The notes: generated by a model not told the origin, from the sequence alone. DNA of 64,000 nt from Chryseobacterium sp. StRB126 (GCF_000829375.1 NZ_AP014624.1:4278001-4342000), one strand, 5' to 3'. Shown: positions 43,958-52,920, counted from the stretch's first letter. Numbers and translations are program-made.

Positions 43958-44970
43958 TTCAATTCTATAGTATTAAACCACAACAGCTCATTTCTGAGAT
44001 CTAAACTGGATTCAAAATTATTTACAAATAAAGCTCCAGTGCCTAAACCTTGTGGCATTGGATTTTTTTTTGTGAAGGTATATTGAGCAATGGCATTTAA
44101 GCCGATATTGCTTTCCAGTGCCGAAGTTATCCACCACTCAATATTCTGTGATTCTGCCATAGAGATCCACTCATCAGAACCGGCAAAACCACCTACCAAA
44201 GCTGGTTTCAAAATAATATACTGTGGCTTTATCGTTTCTAAAAGCTTTTTCTTCTCTTCAGCATCTGTAATTCCGATCAATTCTTCATCCAGAGCAATAG
44301 GTGTAGGTGTCTGAGCACACAATTCTGCCATATCAGTCCAGTTACCAGCTTTAATAGGCTGCTCAATGGAATGAATGTGTAAATCAGCCAACTGCTGAAG
44401 AACTGTTCCGGCTTCTTCCTTACTGAATCCGCCATTGGCATCTACCCGAAGCTCCAGTTGATCTTTTGAGAATTTTTCTCTTAATTTTTGAAGAATAACG
44501 TGTTCCGATTTCCAATCAACTCCGATTTTTAATTTGATACAATGAAATCCTTTTTCAAGTTTATCCTGAATCTGTTCTTCCATAAACCCAACATTGCCCA
44601 TCCAGATCAATCCGTTGATGGTAATGGCAGATTTTCCTTCCGTAAACTCACTTGGAAAATAAAGATTCCCTCCAAATTTTAAGTTCCGAACAGCCTGTTC
44701 ATATCCAAACCATAGGGATGGGAAATCTTTTAATTCTTTTTTCAGGAAATCCGGATTTTGGTCAATATTTTTACAAAGCCATTTTAACTTCTCTTCATAA
44801 TCCGGTCTGTCATCAAAGCTCAACCCTCTGAAGATGGCACACTCCCCTATTCCTTTCTTCCCATTTTCTGAAATTTCAAGAATAAAGGTTTCCTTATCAA
44901 GCAAAACGCCGCGAGATGTTCCACTCGGGCGTTTGAATTCTAATAAATATTTAAAATAGGATGCTTTCAT
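43954..44970 (-). CDS. menC: o-Succinylbenzoate synthase (menaquinone pathway)
   Basis: 338 residues of the enolase superfamily. The catalytic set of the muconate-lactonising/OSBS group is visible: K146 and K148 in CIKLKIG, D177 in LRVDANGG, E203 in HSIEQP, D228 in ALDEE and K255 in IILKPALVGG. It dehydrates SHCHC to o-succinylbenzoate, with Mg bound by the three acidic residues. Its ATG overlaps the stop of the fbp gene (TAATG), so the pair forms one transcript. It ends tail to tail with the second GG-leader peptide. The other menaquinone genes seen here are at 5.9-7.5 kb. Confidence 0.88.
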   Translation of the reverse strand: MKASYFKYLLEFKRPSGTSRGVLLDKETFILEISENGKKGIGECAIFRGLSFDDRPDYEEKLKWLCKNIDQNPDFLKKELKDFPSLWFGYEQAVRNLKFGGNLYFPSEFTEGKSAITINGLIWMGNVGFMEEQIQDKLEKGFHCIKLKIGVDWKSEHVILQKLREKFSKDQLELRVDANGGFSKEEAGTVLQQLADLHIHSIEQPIKAGNWTDMAELCAQTPTPIALDEELIGITDAEEKKKLLETIKPQYIILKPALVGGFAGSDEWISMAESQNIEWWITSALESNIGLNAIAQYTFTKKNPMPQGLGTGALFVNNFESSLDLRNELLWFNTIELN

Positions 44971-45986
44971 TATTTTACGCTGTCAATACGCATAAATTCT
45001 TCTGCTTTCTCCACCATATCGATGCTTCCGCAGAAAAATGGAATTCTCTGGTGAAGTTCTGTAGGTTCTACTTCCAGAATTCTTCTGAAACCATCCGTAG
45101 CTTTTCCACCTGCCTGCTCGGCAAGGAAAGCCATTGGATTACATTCGTATAATAATCTTAATTTACCATTAGGAGCCTGGGAATAAGATGGGTAAATATA
45201 AATACCACCTTTCAGCATATTTCTATGGAAATCCGCTACCAGAGAACCGATATATCTGGAAGTATAAGGACGATCTCCTTCTTCCATCTGACAATATTTA
45301 AGATAATTTTTTACTCCCTGAGGGAACTTGATATAGTTTCCTTCGTTGATGGAATAGATTTTCCCTGTTTTTGGGAAAGTCATATTAGGATGAGAAAGAT
45401 AATAGGTTCCCAAAGATGGGTCTAAAGTAAATCCGTTCACTCCGTTTCCTGTTGTATAAACAATCATGGTAGAAGAGCCATAAATTACATATCCCGCTGC
45501 AATTTGATTCACTCCTTTTTGTAAGAAGTCTTCCAGCTGTACCGGGGTTCCAGGTTCTGTCACTCTTCTGTAAATTGAGAAAATGGTTCCTACAGAAACA
45601 TTTACATCAATGTTTGAAGATCCATCCAAAGGATCAATCAACACTACATATTTACTTAAATGACCATTTTCTCCACATTTGATATCAATGAAATCATCAT
45701 TTTCCTCAGAAGCAATACCACAAACAACCTCTCTTTGAGATAGAGCCGTAATAAAAATCTCATTTGCAATTACATCTAATTTCTGCTGTTCTTCACCTTG
45801 AACGTTCTGGTTTCCTGCAGCTCCTGTAATATCTACAATTCCGGCTTTATTTACTTCTCTGTTAACCACTTTCGAAGCCAATCTTATTGCACTTAGAAGA
45901 CGAGAAAATTCACCTGTTGAATACTGAAAATCGTCCTGCTTATCGATAAGAAATTCTCCTAAAGTCTGTAATGGTTGATTTGACAT
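44970..45986 (-). CDS. fbp: Fructose-1,6-bisphosphatase class I
   Basis: 338 residues. The metal-binding loop [21 protein letters not shown] and the early acidic residues in [12 protein letters not shown] are typical, as is the substrate loop [25 protein letters not shown]. It removes the 1-phosphate of fructose 1,6-bisphosphate in gluconeogenesis. Length matches class I enzymes of about 335 residues. The gene overlaps menC downstream, but the two have no metabolic link, so this is probably only gene packing. Confidence 0.95.
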   Translation of the reverse strand: MSNQPLQTLGEFLIDKQDDFQYSTGEFSRLLSAIRLASKVVNREVNKAGIVDITGAAGNQNVQGEEQQKLDVIANEIFITALSQREVVCGIASEENDDFIDIKCGENGHLSKYVVLIDPLDGSSNIDVNVSVGTIFSIYRRVTEPGTPVQLEDFLQKGVNQIAAGYVIYGSSTMIVYTTGNGVNGFTLDPSLGTYYLSHPNMTFPKTGKIYSINEGNYIKFPQGVKNYLKYCQMEEGDRPYTSRYIGSLVADFHRNMLKGGIYIYPSYSQAPNGKLRLLYECNPMAFLAEQAGGKATDGFRRILEVEPTELHQRIPFFCGSIDMVEKAEEFMRIDSVK

Positions 45987-46267
45987 ATTTTTCTTTTTAC
46001 GTTTTCCCCAAATTTCGGAAAATTTATTGCATTAAGAAAATTTAATTACAAAAGAGATTACAATCTGTATATCAGCACGATACACATTAAACAAAACATA
46101 ATATTAGATATCAGCCTATGATGATCCTTCCCATTTCGTTATCCCAGACCAATGAAAAATTCAGATTTTTTATTTTAGTGGAAAGCAAAAATGGAAAATG
46201 AAAAAAGGAACCTATTATATTGTCCTTATTCCTAATCTGATCTTTAGTTTTTTGACTGCTTCAAAGT

Positions 46268-46375
46268 GTTATTCTGAACACAGACATACAAGTCTGCGAA
46301 CGTAGTTCAGTAATGTAGTGAAGAATCTTAATCGTTTGATTTTAGAGATTCTTCGTTTCTCTCGGAATGACAAAT
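46268..46375. repeat. Inverted repeat pair like that around the GIY-YIG gene, without a gene
   Basis: Left arm 46268-46329 contains GTTATTCTGAAC and GTAGTGAAGAATCTT with an internal hairpin CAGAC-ATACAA-GTCTG. Right arm 46345-46375 reads GAGATTCTTCGTTTCTCTCG then GAATGACAAAT. The arms are in inverted orientation about 15 bp apart. They are the same repeat type as 25536-25578 and 25891-25930. Confidence 0.75.
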
Positions 46376-46620
46376 CCCATTTTTTTGATTTTTGAGACAG
46401 GCATGTCTATTAAATTCTCAATACTACCGGTTACCACTTCTCCCTCCTATATTAAAAAATAATTATCAAATAAAAGTATGGGATAAATAAGACTCCCTGT
46501 ATATCCTAATTCCCTCTATTCCTGCATTCAACCGTTGTCATATATTTTATTCAAGAGCATTTTAAAGAAATCTTAATTCCCTGGTTTCATCGGCCTATTT
46601 CATATCTCGTTGTAAATTTA

Positions 46621-46628
46621 TAATTTTG
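46621..46628 (+). promoter_or_regulatory. Candidate -7 element of lysC
   Basis: TAATTTTG matches TAnnTTTG and lies 56 bp before the lysC start codon. No TTG at 19-20 bp upstream, so only half of the consensus is present. Confidence 0.4.
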
Positions 46629-46684
46629 ACGTCCGTAAAAAACTCATGTAATTTTTATCTAACAATTTTATTTTTAACAATTTA

Positions 46685-47923
46685 ATGAAAATTTTCAAGT
46701 TTGGTGGCGCGTCTGTGAAAGACGCCGACAGTGTAAAAAATGTATCCATGGTTCTAAAAAGCCAGGGATTTGCCAAGTGTTTGCTGGTAATTTCAGCAAT
46801 GGGCAAGACGACCAATGAGTTGGAAAAAGTTGTAGAACTTTATTTCAAGAAGGAGAACTATCAAACTGAGATTGAAAAGATAAAACGAAAACACATTGAG
46901 ATTGCGGAGGGTCTTTTTCCTGAAAATCATGCGGTTTTTGCTGAAATCAATCTTTTTTTTGACGATATTGATTCTTTCTTAAGAAGAAATAAGTCTCCTA
47001 ATTACAACTTCGTGTATGACCAGGTGGTAAGCTGCGGAGAAATGATTTCTACCAAAATTCTAAGTGAATATCTGAATGAGATCCAATTTACTAATCAGTG
47101 GCTGGATGCCAGAGATTATATCAAAACTGATAATTCCTATAGAGAAGGTACTGTAGATTGGGTAAAAACTGAGGAGTTTATTTCCAATTTAAATCCTGAA
47201 ATCTGCTATGTAACACAAGGTTTCCTTGGTTCTGATGACAATAACTTTACCGTAACATTAGGAAGAGAAGGTTCTGACTATTCTGCTGCAATTTTTGCTT
47301 ACTGTTTAAACGCTGAAGCCATGACGATCTGGAAGGACGTACCAGGTGTAATGACTGGGGATCCTAGAAAATTCAAAGATGTATCTCTGCTTTCCAATAT
47401 CTCTTATGAAGAGGCTATTGAAATGGCTTATTACGGGGCAAGCGTAATTCACCCAAAGACGTTACAACCGCTGCAGCAAAAAAACATTCCTTTTTATGTA
47501 AAATCCTTTGTAGATCCTACCAAAGCAGGAACCAAAGTAGGAGCTTCAGACAAGAACCAGCAAGAGGAATCTTATATTCTTAAAGAAAACCAGGATCTTT
47601 TAAAGATCTCTACAAGAGACTTCTCTTTCATTGCAGAAGATCATATGAGTCTGATATTCGGATATTTATCCAAGTATAAGATCAAAGTTTCTCTGATGCA
47701 GAATTCTGCCATTTCATTGGCTTTATGTCTGGAAGATAAATTTAATCACCTTGAAGAGCTTAACGAAGAGCTTCAAAAAATTTTTAAAACCGAAGCAATT
47801 AAAAATGTATCTTTATTCACAGTAAGAAATGCGAAGATGGATCACATTGATAGATTTTACCATGAAAAAAATGTATTATTGGAACAAATTTCCAAAAATA
47901 CTCTTCAAATGGTAACACAATAA
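46685..47923 (+). CDS. lysC: Aspartate kinase (monofunctional)
   Basis: 412 residues. The kinase domain begins with FKFGGASVKDADSV, continues with VISAMGKTTNELE, VTLGREGSDYSAAIFAYCL and WKDVPGVMTGDPR, and then the segment EAIEMAYYGASVIHPKTLQP. Two ACT regions follow from about 310, SLMQNSAISLALCLEDK being one; they are the site of feedback control, normally by lysine or threonine. It phosphorylates aspartate, the first step to lysine, threonine and methionine. It stands as an independent enzyme rather than fused to homoserine dehydrogenase. Confidence 0.95.
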   Translation: MKIFKFGGASVKDADSVKNVSMVLKSQGFAKCLLVISAMGKTTNELEKVVELYFKKENYQTEIEKIKRKHIEIAEGLFPENHAVFAEINLFFDDIDSFLRRNKSPNYNFVYDQVVSCGEMISTKILSEYLNEIQFTNQWLDARDYIKTDNSYREGTVDWVKTEEFISNLNPEICYVTQGFLGSDDNNFTVTLGREGSDYSAAIFAYCLNAEAMTIWKDVPGVMTGDPRKFKDVSLLSNISYEEAIEMAYYGASVIHPKTLQPLQQKNIPFYVKSFVDPTKAGTKVGASDKNQQEESYILKENQDLLKISTRDFSFIAEDHMSLIFGYLSKYKIKVSLMQNSAISLALCLEDKFNHLEELNEELQKIFKTEAIKNVSLFTVRNAKMDHIDRFYHEKNVLLEQISKNTLQMVTQ

Positions 47924-47945
47924 TATTAATTGCGACTAAACACAC

Positions 47946-49787
47946 ATGAGTTTAATTTCGAAAAACGATCTGATCAAAGCTTCCGGCTTAAGTAAAATTG
48001 GGTTTCTAAAGAACCCGGTAGCATCTGCTGTGATGAGCATTGCTAAAATAAATGAAGTAAATAAATTATACGACAAATTAAAAGATAAGGAAGGTAAAGA
48101 CTTTTTCGACTCATTTGTAAGAGAAAGAAACCTAAGCTATGTAGCTTTTGAAGAGGATCTGGCAAAAATTCCGAAGACAGGACCGTTTGTTCTGGTTTCC
48201 AATCATCCACTAGGTGCTATTGACGGAATTTTAATGTGCAAGATCTTATCAGAGGTTCGTCCGGATTTTAAGGTAATGGGAAATTTTCTTTTGGAAAAGA
48301 TCAAACCTATGGAACCGTATGTAATCGCTGTAAATCCTTTTGAGAACAGAAAAGAAGCTTATAGCAGCTCTTCAGGAATGCGGGAAACACTCAAGCATTT
48401 ACAGGATGGAGGCTGTGTAGGTATTTTTCCGGCGGGAGAAGTTTCTAACAAGAACAATCCTTATGGAGAAATTTTAGATAAAGAATGGGAAAAAACGGCA
48501 CTTAAGCTTATCAGAATGGCTAAAGTGCCCGTTGTTCCTATGTATTTCCATGCAAAGAACAGCCGCCTTTTTTATCAGGTAGCTAAACTTCATCCAAGCT
48601 TACAAACGTTGATGCTTCCTGCAGAAATGATGAATGATAGAGAAAAACCTATCAGAATCAGGATTGGAAAACCAATCTCTGTAAAGGCGATGGATGAAAT
48701 GGAAACCATTGAGGAGCTGGGAGAATTTCTGAAACGTAAGGTTTATATGATGAAATCTTACTATGAAAAAAGAAAATCTCTTGCCCAAAGCATTAATCTT
48801 CAGAATCTATATGTAAAATTCCCTTTGTTGAAAGAGGAAAATATTGTTCAGAACATCATTGATGAAACTCCAGTTGAAGACATTACGAAAGATGTTGACA
48901 AACTTAGAGGAACTGACAAAATGTTGTTCAGCAACGGAAATTATGAGATCTACTTTACGACTTACGAGGAAATCCCTTCCATTATGAGGGAAATCGGACG
49001 TCAGCGAGAGTTAACTTTCCGTGCGGTTGGAGAAGGAAGTAATCTTCCGTTTGACCTTGATGAATATGACAAGCATTACCACCACCTGTTCCTTTGGGAT
49101 AATGGTGAGAAAAAACTGGCCGGAGCCTATAGAATGGCATTGGGTAGAGAAGTAATGAAAAAATATGGCATCAAAGGCTTTTATACGAGCTCTTTATTTG
49201 AGTTTGAACAGGACATACACCCTTTCTTTAAAAAGGTGATCGAAATGGGACGTGCTTACATTTGCCAGGAATATCAACAGAAACCACTTCCACTTTTCCT
49301 TTTATGGAGAGGTATTGTGCATGTATGTCTTAGAAATCCTGATCATAAGTTCCTGATGGGAGGAGTAAGTATCTCCAATAAGTTCTCTGAGTTCTCCAAA
49401 TCTCTGATGATCGAGTTTATGCGTTCCAATTATTTTGATTCCGCTGTAGCTCAGTATATCACTCCGAGAAATGAGTATAAGGTAAAACTTCGTGACCGAG
49501 ATAAAAGTCTTTTCTTTGAGGAAATGGAGTCTGACCTTAATAAACTGGACAAGATCATTGATGATCTTGAGCCAGAACTGAGACTTCCTGTTCTGATAAA
49601 AAAATACATCAAACAAAATGCTAAAGTCATTGCTTTCAATGTTGATCCAAACTTTAATGATGCGATTGACGGATTAATGTATATCAGAATCAGTGATCTT
49701 CCTGAGAGTACGATCAAACCGGTATTGGAAGAGATGAGTGAGCAGATCAGAAAAGAGCAGGAAAATAATACAACTGATAATCAATAG
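47946..49787 (+). CDS. olsF: Bifunctional acyltransferase, OlsF-like (ornithine lipid type)
   Basis: 613 residues in two parts. The N-terminal PlsC-like domain has block I SNHPLGAID (H87, D93) and block III GIFPAGEVSN. The C-terminal half, from about 340, has the GNAT/hemolysin-like fold of ornithine-acyl[ACP] acyltransferases (ELTFRAVGEGSNLPFDLDEYDKHY, LAGAYRMALGREVM, FEMGRAYI-type segment VIEMGRAYICQEYQ). This order and length match OlsF of Flavobacteriia and Serratia, where one protein carries out both N- and O-acylation of ornithine in the membrane. Other amino-acid acceptors cannot be excluded. It follows lysC by 22 bp and is probably co-transcribed with it. Confidence 0.78.
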   Translation: MSLISKNDLIKASGLSKIGFLKNPVASAVMSIAKINEVNKLYDKLKDKEGKDFFDSFVRERNLSYVAFEEDLAKIPKTGPFVLVSNHPLGAIDGILMCKILSEVRPDFKVMGNFLLEKIKPMEPYVIAVNPFENRKEAYSSSSGMRETLKHLQDGGCVGIFPAGEVSNKNNPYGEILDKEWEKTALKLIRMAKVPVVPMYFHAKNSRLFYQVAKLHPSLQTLMLPAEMMNDREKPIRIRIGKPISVKAMDEMETIEELGEFLKRKVYMMKSYYEKRKSLAQSINLQNLYVKFPLLKEENIVQNIIDETPVEDITKDVDKLRGTDKMLFSNGNYEIYFTTYEEIPSIMREIGRQRELTFRAVGEGSNLPFDLDEYDKHYHHLFLWDNGEKKLAGAYRMALGREVMKKYGIKGFYTSSLFEFEQDIHPFFKKVIEMGRAYICQEYQQKPLPLFLLWRGIVHVCLRNPDHKFLMGGVSISNKFSEFSKSLMIEFMRSNYFDSAVAQYITPRNEYKVKLRDRDKSLFFEEMESDLNKLDKIIDDLEPELRLPVLIKKYIKQNAKVIAFNVDPNFNDAIDGLMYIRISDLPESTIKPVLEEMSEQIRKEQENNTTDNQ

Positions 49788-49823
49788 GTTTTTAGTTTCA
49801 ATCAAAAAAAGTACGATGGATAC

Positions 49824-49854
49824 TTGCTTTGTATACCAAAACTTACTACTTTTG
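49824..49854 (+). promoter_or_regulatory. Promoter of tRNA-Phe copy 1
   Basis: TTG at 49824-49826, a spacer of exactly 20 bp, and TACTTTTG at 49847-49854. The same arrangement and spacing precede the other two copies, so this is a shared promoter. Confidence 0.85.
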
Positions 49855-49896
49855 CATCACTTTAAAACAACGAAGTAAGTCAAACAAAAATATAAT

Positions 49897-49969
49897 GGTT
49901 TCTTAGCTCAGTTGGTAGAGCAATGGATTGAAAATCCATGTGTCCCTGGTTCGATTCCTGGAGAAACCA
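49897..49969 (+). tRNA. tRNA-Phe (GAA), copy 1
   Basis: 73 nt with a complete cloverleaf: acceptor GGTTTCT with AGAAACC, anticodon loop TTGAAAA (anticodon GAA), T-loop TTCGATT and discriminator A at 49969. CCA is not encoded; CTT follows. Confidence 0.97.
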
Positions 49970-49973
49970 CTTT

Positions 49974-50002
49974 AAAACCTCTGATTGATCAGAGGTTTTT
50001 TT
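49974..50002 (+). terminator. Terminator of tRNA-Phe copy 1
   Basis: AAAACCTCTGAT pairs with ATCAGAGGTTTT and runs into T's. The same hairpin follows each tRNA-Phe copy with small loop differences. Confidence 0.9.
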
Positions 50003-50034
50003 GTTTCCAACCACGAACGCTCGAACTATCAATA

Positions 50035-50243
50035 TTACTTTACTGTATTATTTAACAGAATAGGATCTTTTCCATCTTTATCAAAAAGACTGATGTGAAG
50101 TTGATTATTCTACCGAACTGCCCTAAACTTATGCGAATGTACCCAAAAATCTTCTGAAAGGTTCTTATTCAGAGTAACATCCTTTACTTATTGAAGTTTA
50201 TTGCTGTTCAACTCATATACAAAGTAACTCGTATATCCCTCAG
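50035..50243 (-). pseudogene. C-terminal gene remnant with two in-frame stops
   Basis: Reading leftward from 50243, one frame gives GYTSYFVYELNSNKLQ, a TAA, VKDVTLNKNLSEDFWVHSHK, FRAVR, a TAG, and NNQLHISLFDKDGKDPILLN before the final TAA at 50037-50035. The composition is protein-like and the frame is continuous apart from the two nonsense codons. The family is not recognised. The part that would lie upstream is cut by the half copy of the miniature element beginning at 50245. Confidence 0.6.
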
Positions 50244-50244
50244 T

Positions 50245-50370
50245 CAGTCTTTAAAGGAATAATACATTACAGGATTGTAAGTGTTTTTTTTAACCTCAAC
50301 TCACTTCCCTCTCCCAGCTTCAGGCTTCCTTACTTACTAAAAACAGAAATGTCTTATCCCGAACTCAGAT
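50245..50370. mobile_element. Right half of the IS982-derived miniature element
   Basis: 126 bp that match 43532-43656 closely, from CAGTCTTTAAAGGAATAATA to the terminal CCCGAACTCAG. The left half is absent, and the last bases of the inverted repeat are altered (CAGAT in place of CAGGT), so this copy is dead. Confidence 0.85.
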
Positions 50371-50434
50371 TATATTAGATATAAGATCGCTCCTCAATAT
50401 ATCTGATCCCATAAAATAGTCTTTAAAACCCAAA

Positions 50435-50656
50435 TTAAAACGCTGCATGGATTCGCGATGTCTTCGTATTTTTAATCTCCGTATATGTTTTATCGTTTTC
50501 TTCTTTTGTTAATCTTTTAACAGCTCTGCTATCAATTACAACAATGCGGTTATCATTGTTAATGGCTTTATTCTCTTTAGATTCTTTTTTACAGAAATAA
50601 ATGACACTTATTAGGCTGGTTAACAAAAGGTGCTGTATTTTTTTCATCTTATTCAT
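50435..50656 (-). CDS. Small lipoprotein-like ORF
   Basis: 73 residues with an N-terminal hydrophobic stretch (HLLLTSLISVIYFCKKE). Cysteine at residue 22, followed by KKES, looks like a lipidation site although FC is a weak lipobox. The rest is charged (NNDNRIVVIDSRAVKRLTKE) with no known domain. It lies alone in the tRNA-Phe region after the half miniature element, and may be the start of a decayed longer gene. The sequence from 50371 to 50434 shows nothing. Confidence 0.45.
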   Translation of the reverse strand: MNKMKKIQHLLLTSLISVIYFCKKESKENKAINNDNRIVVIDSRAVKRLTKEENDKTYTEIKNTKTSRIHAAF

Positions 50657-50791
50657 TTTTGAATTGATAGAGATCCTTAAATACAGAAGTGTTTATCCTA
50701 TTTTCTTACTATCTAAGAGGAAAGATAAATAACAGTTTCTTAAAGTGCTTATAGCTCATCTCTTCCTCTCGGATTAATACCTTTTTTAAAC

Positions 50792-50824
50792 AAAAAAACC
50801 CTCAAAATTGAAATTTTAAGGGGT
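50792..50824 (-). terminator. Terminator of the terpene synthase operon
   Basis: On the minus strand ACCCCTTAAAATT and AATTTTGAGGGT form a hairpin followed by a run of seven T's, about 30 bp after the stop of the last synthase gene. Confidence 0.78.
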
Positions 50825-50856
50825 AAATATTTATAAAAATCAACCGATTAATAATT

Positions 50857-51849
50857 CTATTGTGATTCACTAATTTCCGGCCATGCAAACCCTACTCCTC
50901 CATGTTGATATCTTTCAGTTTCCAGATAAAAAGAATTTACTCCCTGAAGCCCAACTCCAGCATAATAAACAAATTTATCAACATGTTCTTGATACTCTCC
51001 AAACTCACGATACTCAGCGTGTAAGGCAAGTAGTTTTGTTAATTCTTCATTATGTATACGAAATGCTTGCTCACAGGCCTCTTTTAGTGAAAGATTAAAT
51101 TCTTGCTGCAAAACAAAAACCAAGTTAAAAACTTCTGTTCCTTTTGCCATTTCTTTTGGCAGGGAGTGAATATCATTTTGCCATGCAACAACCAAGGTCA
51201 TATGAGATATCATTTTCTGAACAACAATATGTTCAAAAATATGTTCTGGCAAAATAAGACCTGATTCAATTTCACCCAAGATCAGATACGGACGCATTAA
51301 AACAGAATACTCACGAATTGTTTTAAAAAGTGTAAAAGATGGTGGGCGCTGCGCTATTTTATAAGGGTACTCCAATTCAATTCCATATCTGAAGGATTGA
51401 TAGAAATAATAAATAAAACGCTCCACCCAGATATCCGGCATAAAAGCACGAAACTCATCTCTTATTAATGCCATATGTTGATAAAGTGCATTCTCCTCCG
51501 GTTTTGGCTGGTCACCTCTAAGAATGTCTACACACCGAATCCGTAATTGTTGGATTTCCTCCAGCGATGAGTTCTCCACCTGATCATCAAGAGCAACATA
51601 CTGAAGCATAAACCTATTACATGGAATAGTCTGTTCATAAGTTAGGTCGGGCCACATTCGTGCAGTACACATATATAGCCTCATTTTCTTATATATCTCA
51701 CGTTGTTTTTCTGTCAGGAAAGTGTAGTCGTTATCAATCCATCCATCCATATCTTTTCCCATTTGTTCGGCATGTGGATTAATAAGATCGGGCCAAGGGT
51801 AATGACCACGTGGCAAATAATCTTTTGAATTATATTCTTCAGGTTTCAT
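50857..51849 (-). CDS. Class I terpene synthase, canonical metal motifs
   Basis: 330 residues. The aspartate-rich motif is LDDQVEN (D88, D89, E92), and the second metal site is NDIHSLPKE (N225, D226, S229, E233), complete for the N-D-x2-S-x3-E pattern. The pyrophosphate sensor arginine is R179 in TIREYS, and the C-terminal R-Y pair is in TERYQHG. This is a bacterial class I cyclase of the terpene synthase family 2 type, acting on a linear prenyl diphosphate with Mg. The size fits a single-domain sesqui- or diterpene synthase; the product cannot be told. It is the second gene of a pair, 57 bp after the other synthase. Confidence 0.92.
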   Translation of the reverse strand: MKPEEYNSKDYLPRGHYPWPDLINPHAEQMGKDMDGWIDNDYTFLTEKQREIYKKMRLYMCTARMWPDLTYEQTIPCNRFMLQYVALDDQVENSSLEEIQQLRIRCVDILRGDQPKPEENALYQHMALIRDEFRAFMPDIWVERFIYYFYQSFRYGIELEYPYKIAQRPPSFTLFKTIREYSVLMRPYLILGEIESGLILPEHIFEHIVVQKMISHMTLVVAWQNDIHSLPKEMAKGTEVFNLVFVLQQEFNLSLKEACEQAFRIHNEELTKLLALHAEYREFGEYQEHVDKFVYYAGVGLQGVNSFYLETERYQHGGVGFAWPEISESQ

Positions 51850-51906
51850 ACTATTTTTAGTTCTTGTATTATATTGATTAGAAGTTTATTTTTCTTTACT
51901 ATTTCT

Positions 51907-52920
51907 TTATATTTTATTCAGCTTTTCCCGAAGCTCAGCGGCGTTGGGAAATTCCATCATATTATATCGATCTAGTTTGGTAGAAATATTTTTCCATCCG
52001 CTAAGTACCATACTCATATAATGCACCCAATTGACTACTGCTTCCTGCCAGATTCCAAAATCAGGAAGGGAAGCTTGTAATTCTAAAAATTCTTTCAGGT
52101 CTTTATTATGTAGACGCAAATCTTCAAGACATGCTTCTTTCAAGGACATTTGGTATTCGTTCTGAATCACTTTTACAATGTTATAATAAATACTATCTGT
52201 TGCTTCATCCTTTATTACTGATTGTACTTCATTAAAAAAAGTTACCAAATGACATGCTAGTGCCTGCAAACGTTGAATCACCGGATGGGCATGAATTTCC
52301 GGAGGGAGAATAATACCTGTTTCCACTTCCGTAAGCTGAAGAAAAGGGTATAAACATATTGAGTTTTCACGCAGAGCAATACACTCTGATACACTGGGAT
52401 AGGTTTTATTTTTCTTATACTTCAACTCGGTTTCTAGCCCTAGAAAATATTTACTTATCATTTGTGTGAAACGGGAAATTGATTCTTCTGGAATAAACTG
52501 CAGCAATTCCATTCTTAGTGAAGCCAGCATCTTTCCTAAAGGGATTCCTGAGTCTTCACCGCTTATCTCACCTTTTAATACAGCTACTGACTGTTCATGT
52601 ACATATCCAATATCTTCAAGCTCACTTTCTTCATAAAGATCATCATTATAAAGTGTCCAAAGCATTAATCTACAAATAGGTTTGAATCTTTCAGGGGTTG
52701 CCGTAGGAAACCATTGGGCAGCAATATGTGCTGTTTTAGTTTTCTTGTATTTTTTACGAAGATCAGGGTTTTGCTCATAAAGCCAAAGGTATTCACCATC
52801 AATCCATTGATTCTCGGTAATCTCTTGCAATTGTTCAGCATAGGGATTTTTTAACGTTGGGAACGGGTACCTAAACTCCTTGTACAGAAGTTCAAGTGTA
52901 CTAAAATTTTCTATATTCAT
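51907..52920 (-). CDS. Class I terpene synthase, variant metal motifs
   Basis: 337 residues, clearly related to the downstream synthase. The first motif is NDDLYEE at 92-98 (D93, D94, E97). The second reads NEVQSVIKDE at 230-239: N230 and S234 are kept, but the residue normally E is D238 with E239 next to it, and position 231 is E in place of D. The sensor R184 (LRENS) and the end R-Y pair in KLDRYNMM are present. Mg binding may be altered but not lost. It is likely to be an active enzyme with another product, or a decayed partner. It is first in the operon, with no consensus promoter found in the 275-bp gap upstream. Confidence 0.9.
   Translation of the reverse strand: MNIENFSTLELLYKEFRYPFPTLKNPYAEQLQEITENQWIDGEYLWLYEQNPDLRKKYKKTKTAHIAAQWFPTATPERFKPICRLMLWTLYNDDLYEESELEDIGYVHEQSVAVLKGEISGEDSGIPLGKMLASLRMELLQFIPEESISRFTQMISKYFLGLETELKYKKNKTYPSVSECIALRENSICLYPFLQLTEVETGIILPPEIHAHPVIQRLQALACHLVTFFNEVQSVIKDEATDSIYYNIVKVIQNEYQMSLKEACLEDLRLHNKDLKEFLELQASLPDFGIWQEAVVNWVHYMSMVLSGWKNISTKLDRYNMMEFPNAAELREKLNKI

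Larger units (their letters stand above)
45987..46684. other. Intergenic region between fbp and lysC
   Basis: About 700 bp between divergent genes with no coding frame that I can support. It holds the inverted repeat pair at 46268-46375 and the -7 element of lysC at 46621. No riboswitch-like structure was recognised upstream of lysC, although aspartokinase genes elsewhere sometimes carry one. Confidence 0.6.

Noticed and set aside
45987..46684. Lysine riboswitch upstream of lysC
   Set aside because: No lysine-riboswitch-like junction could be seen, and the space is partly taken by the inverted repeat pair.
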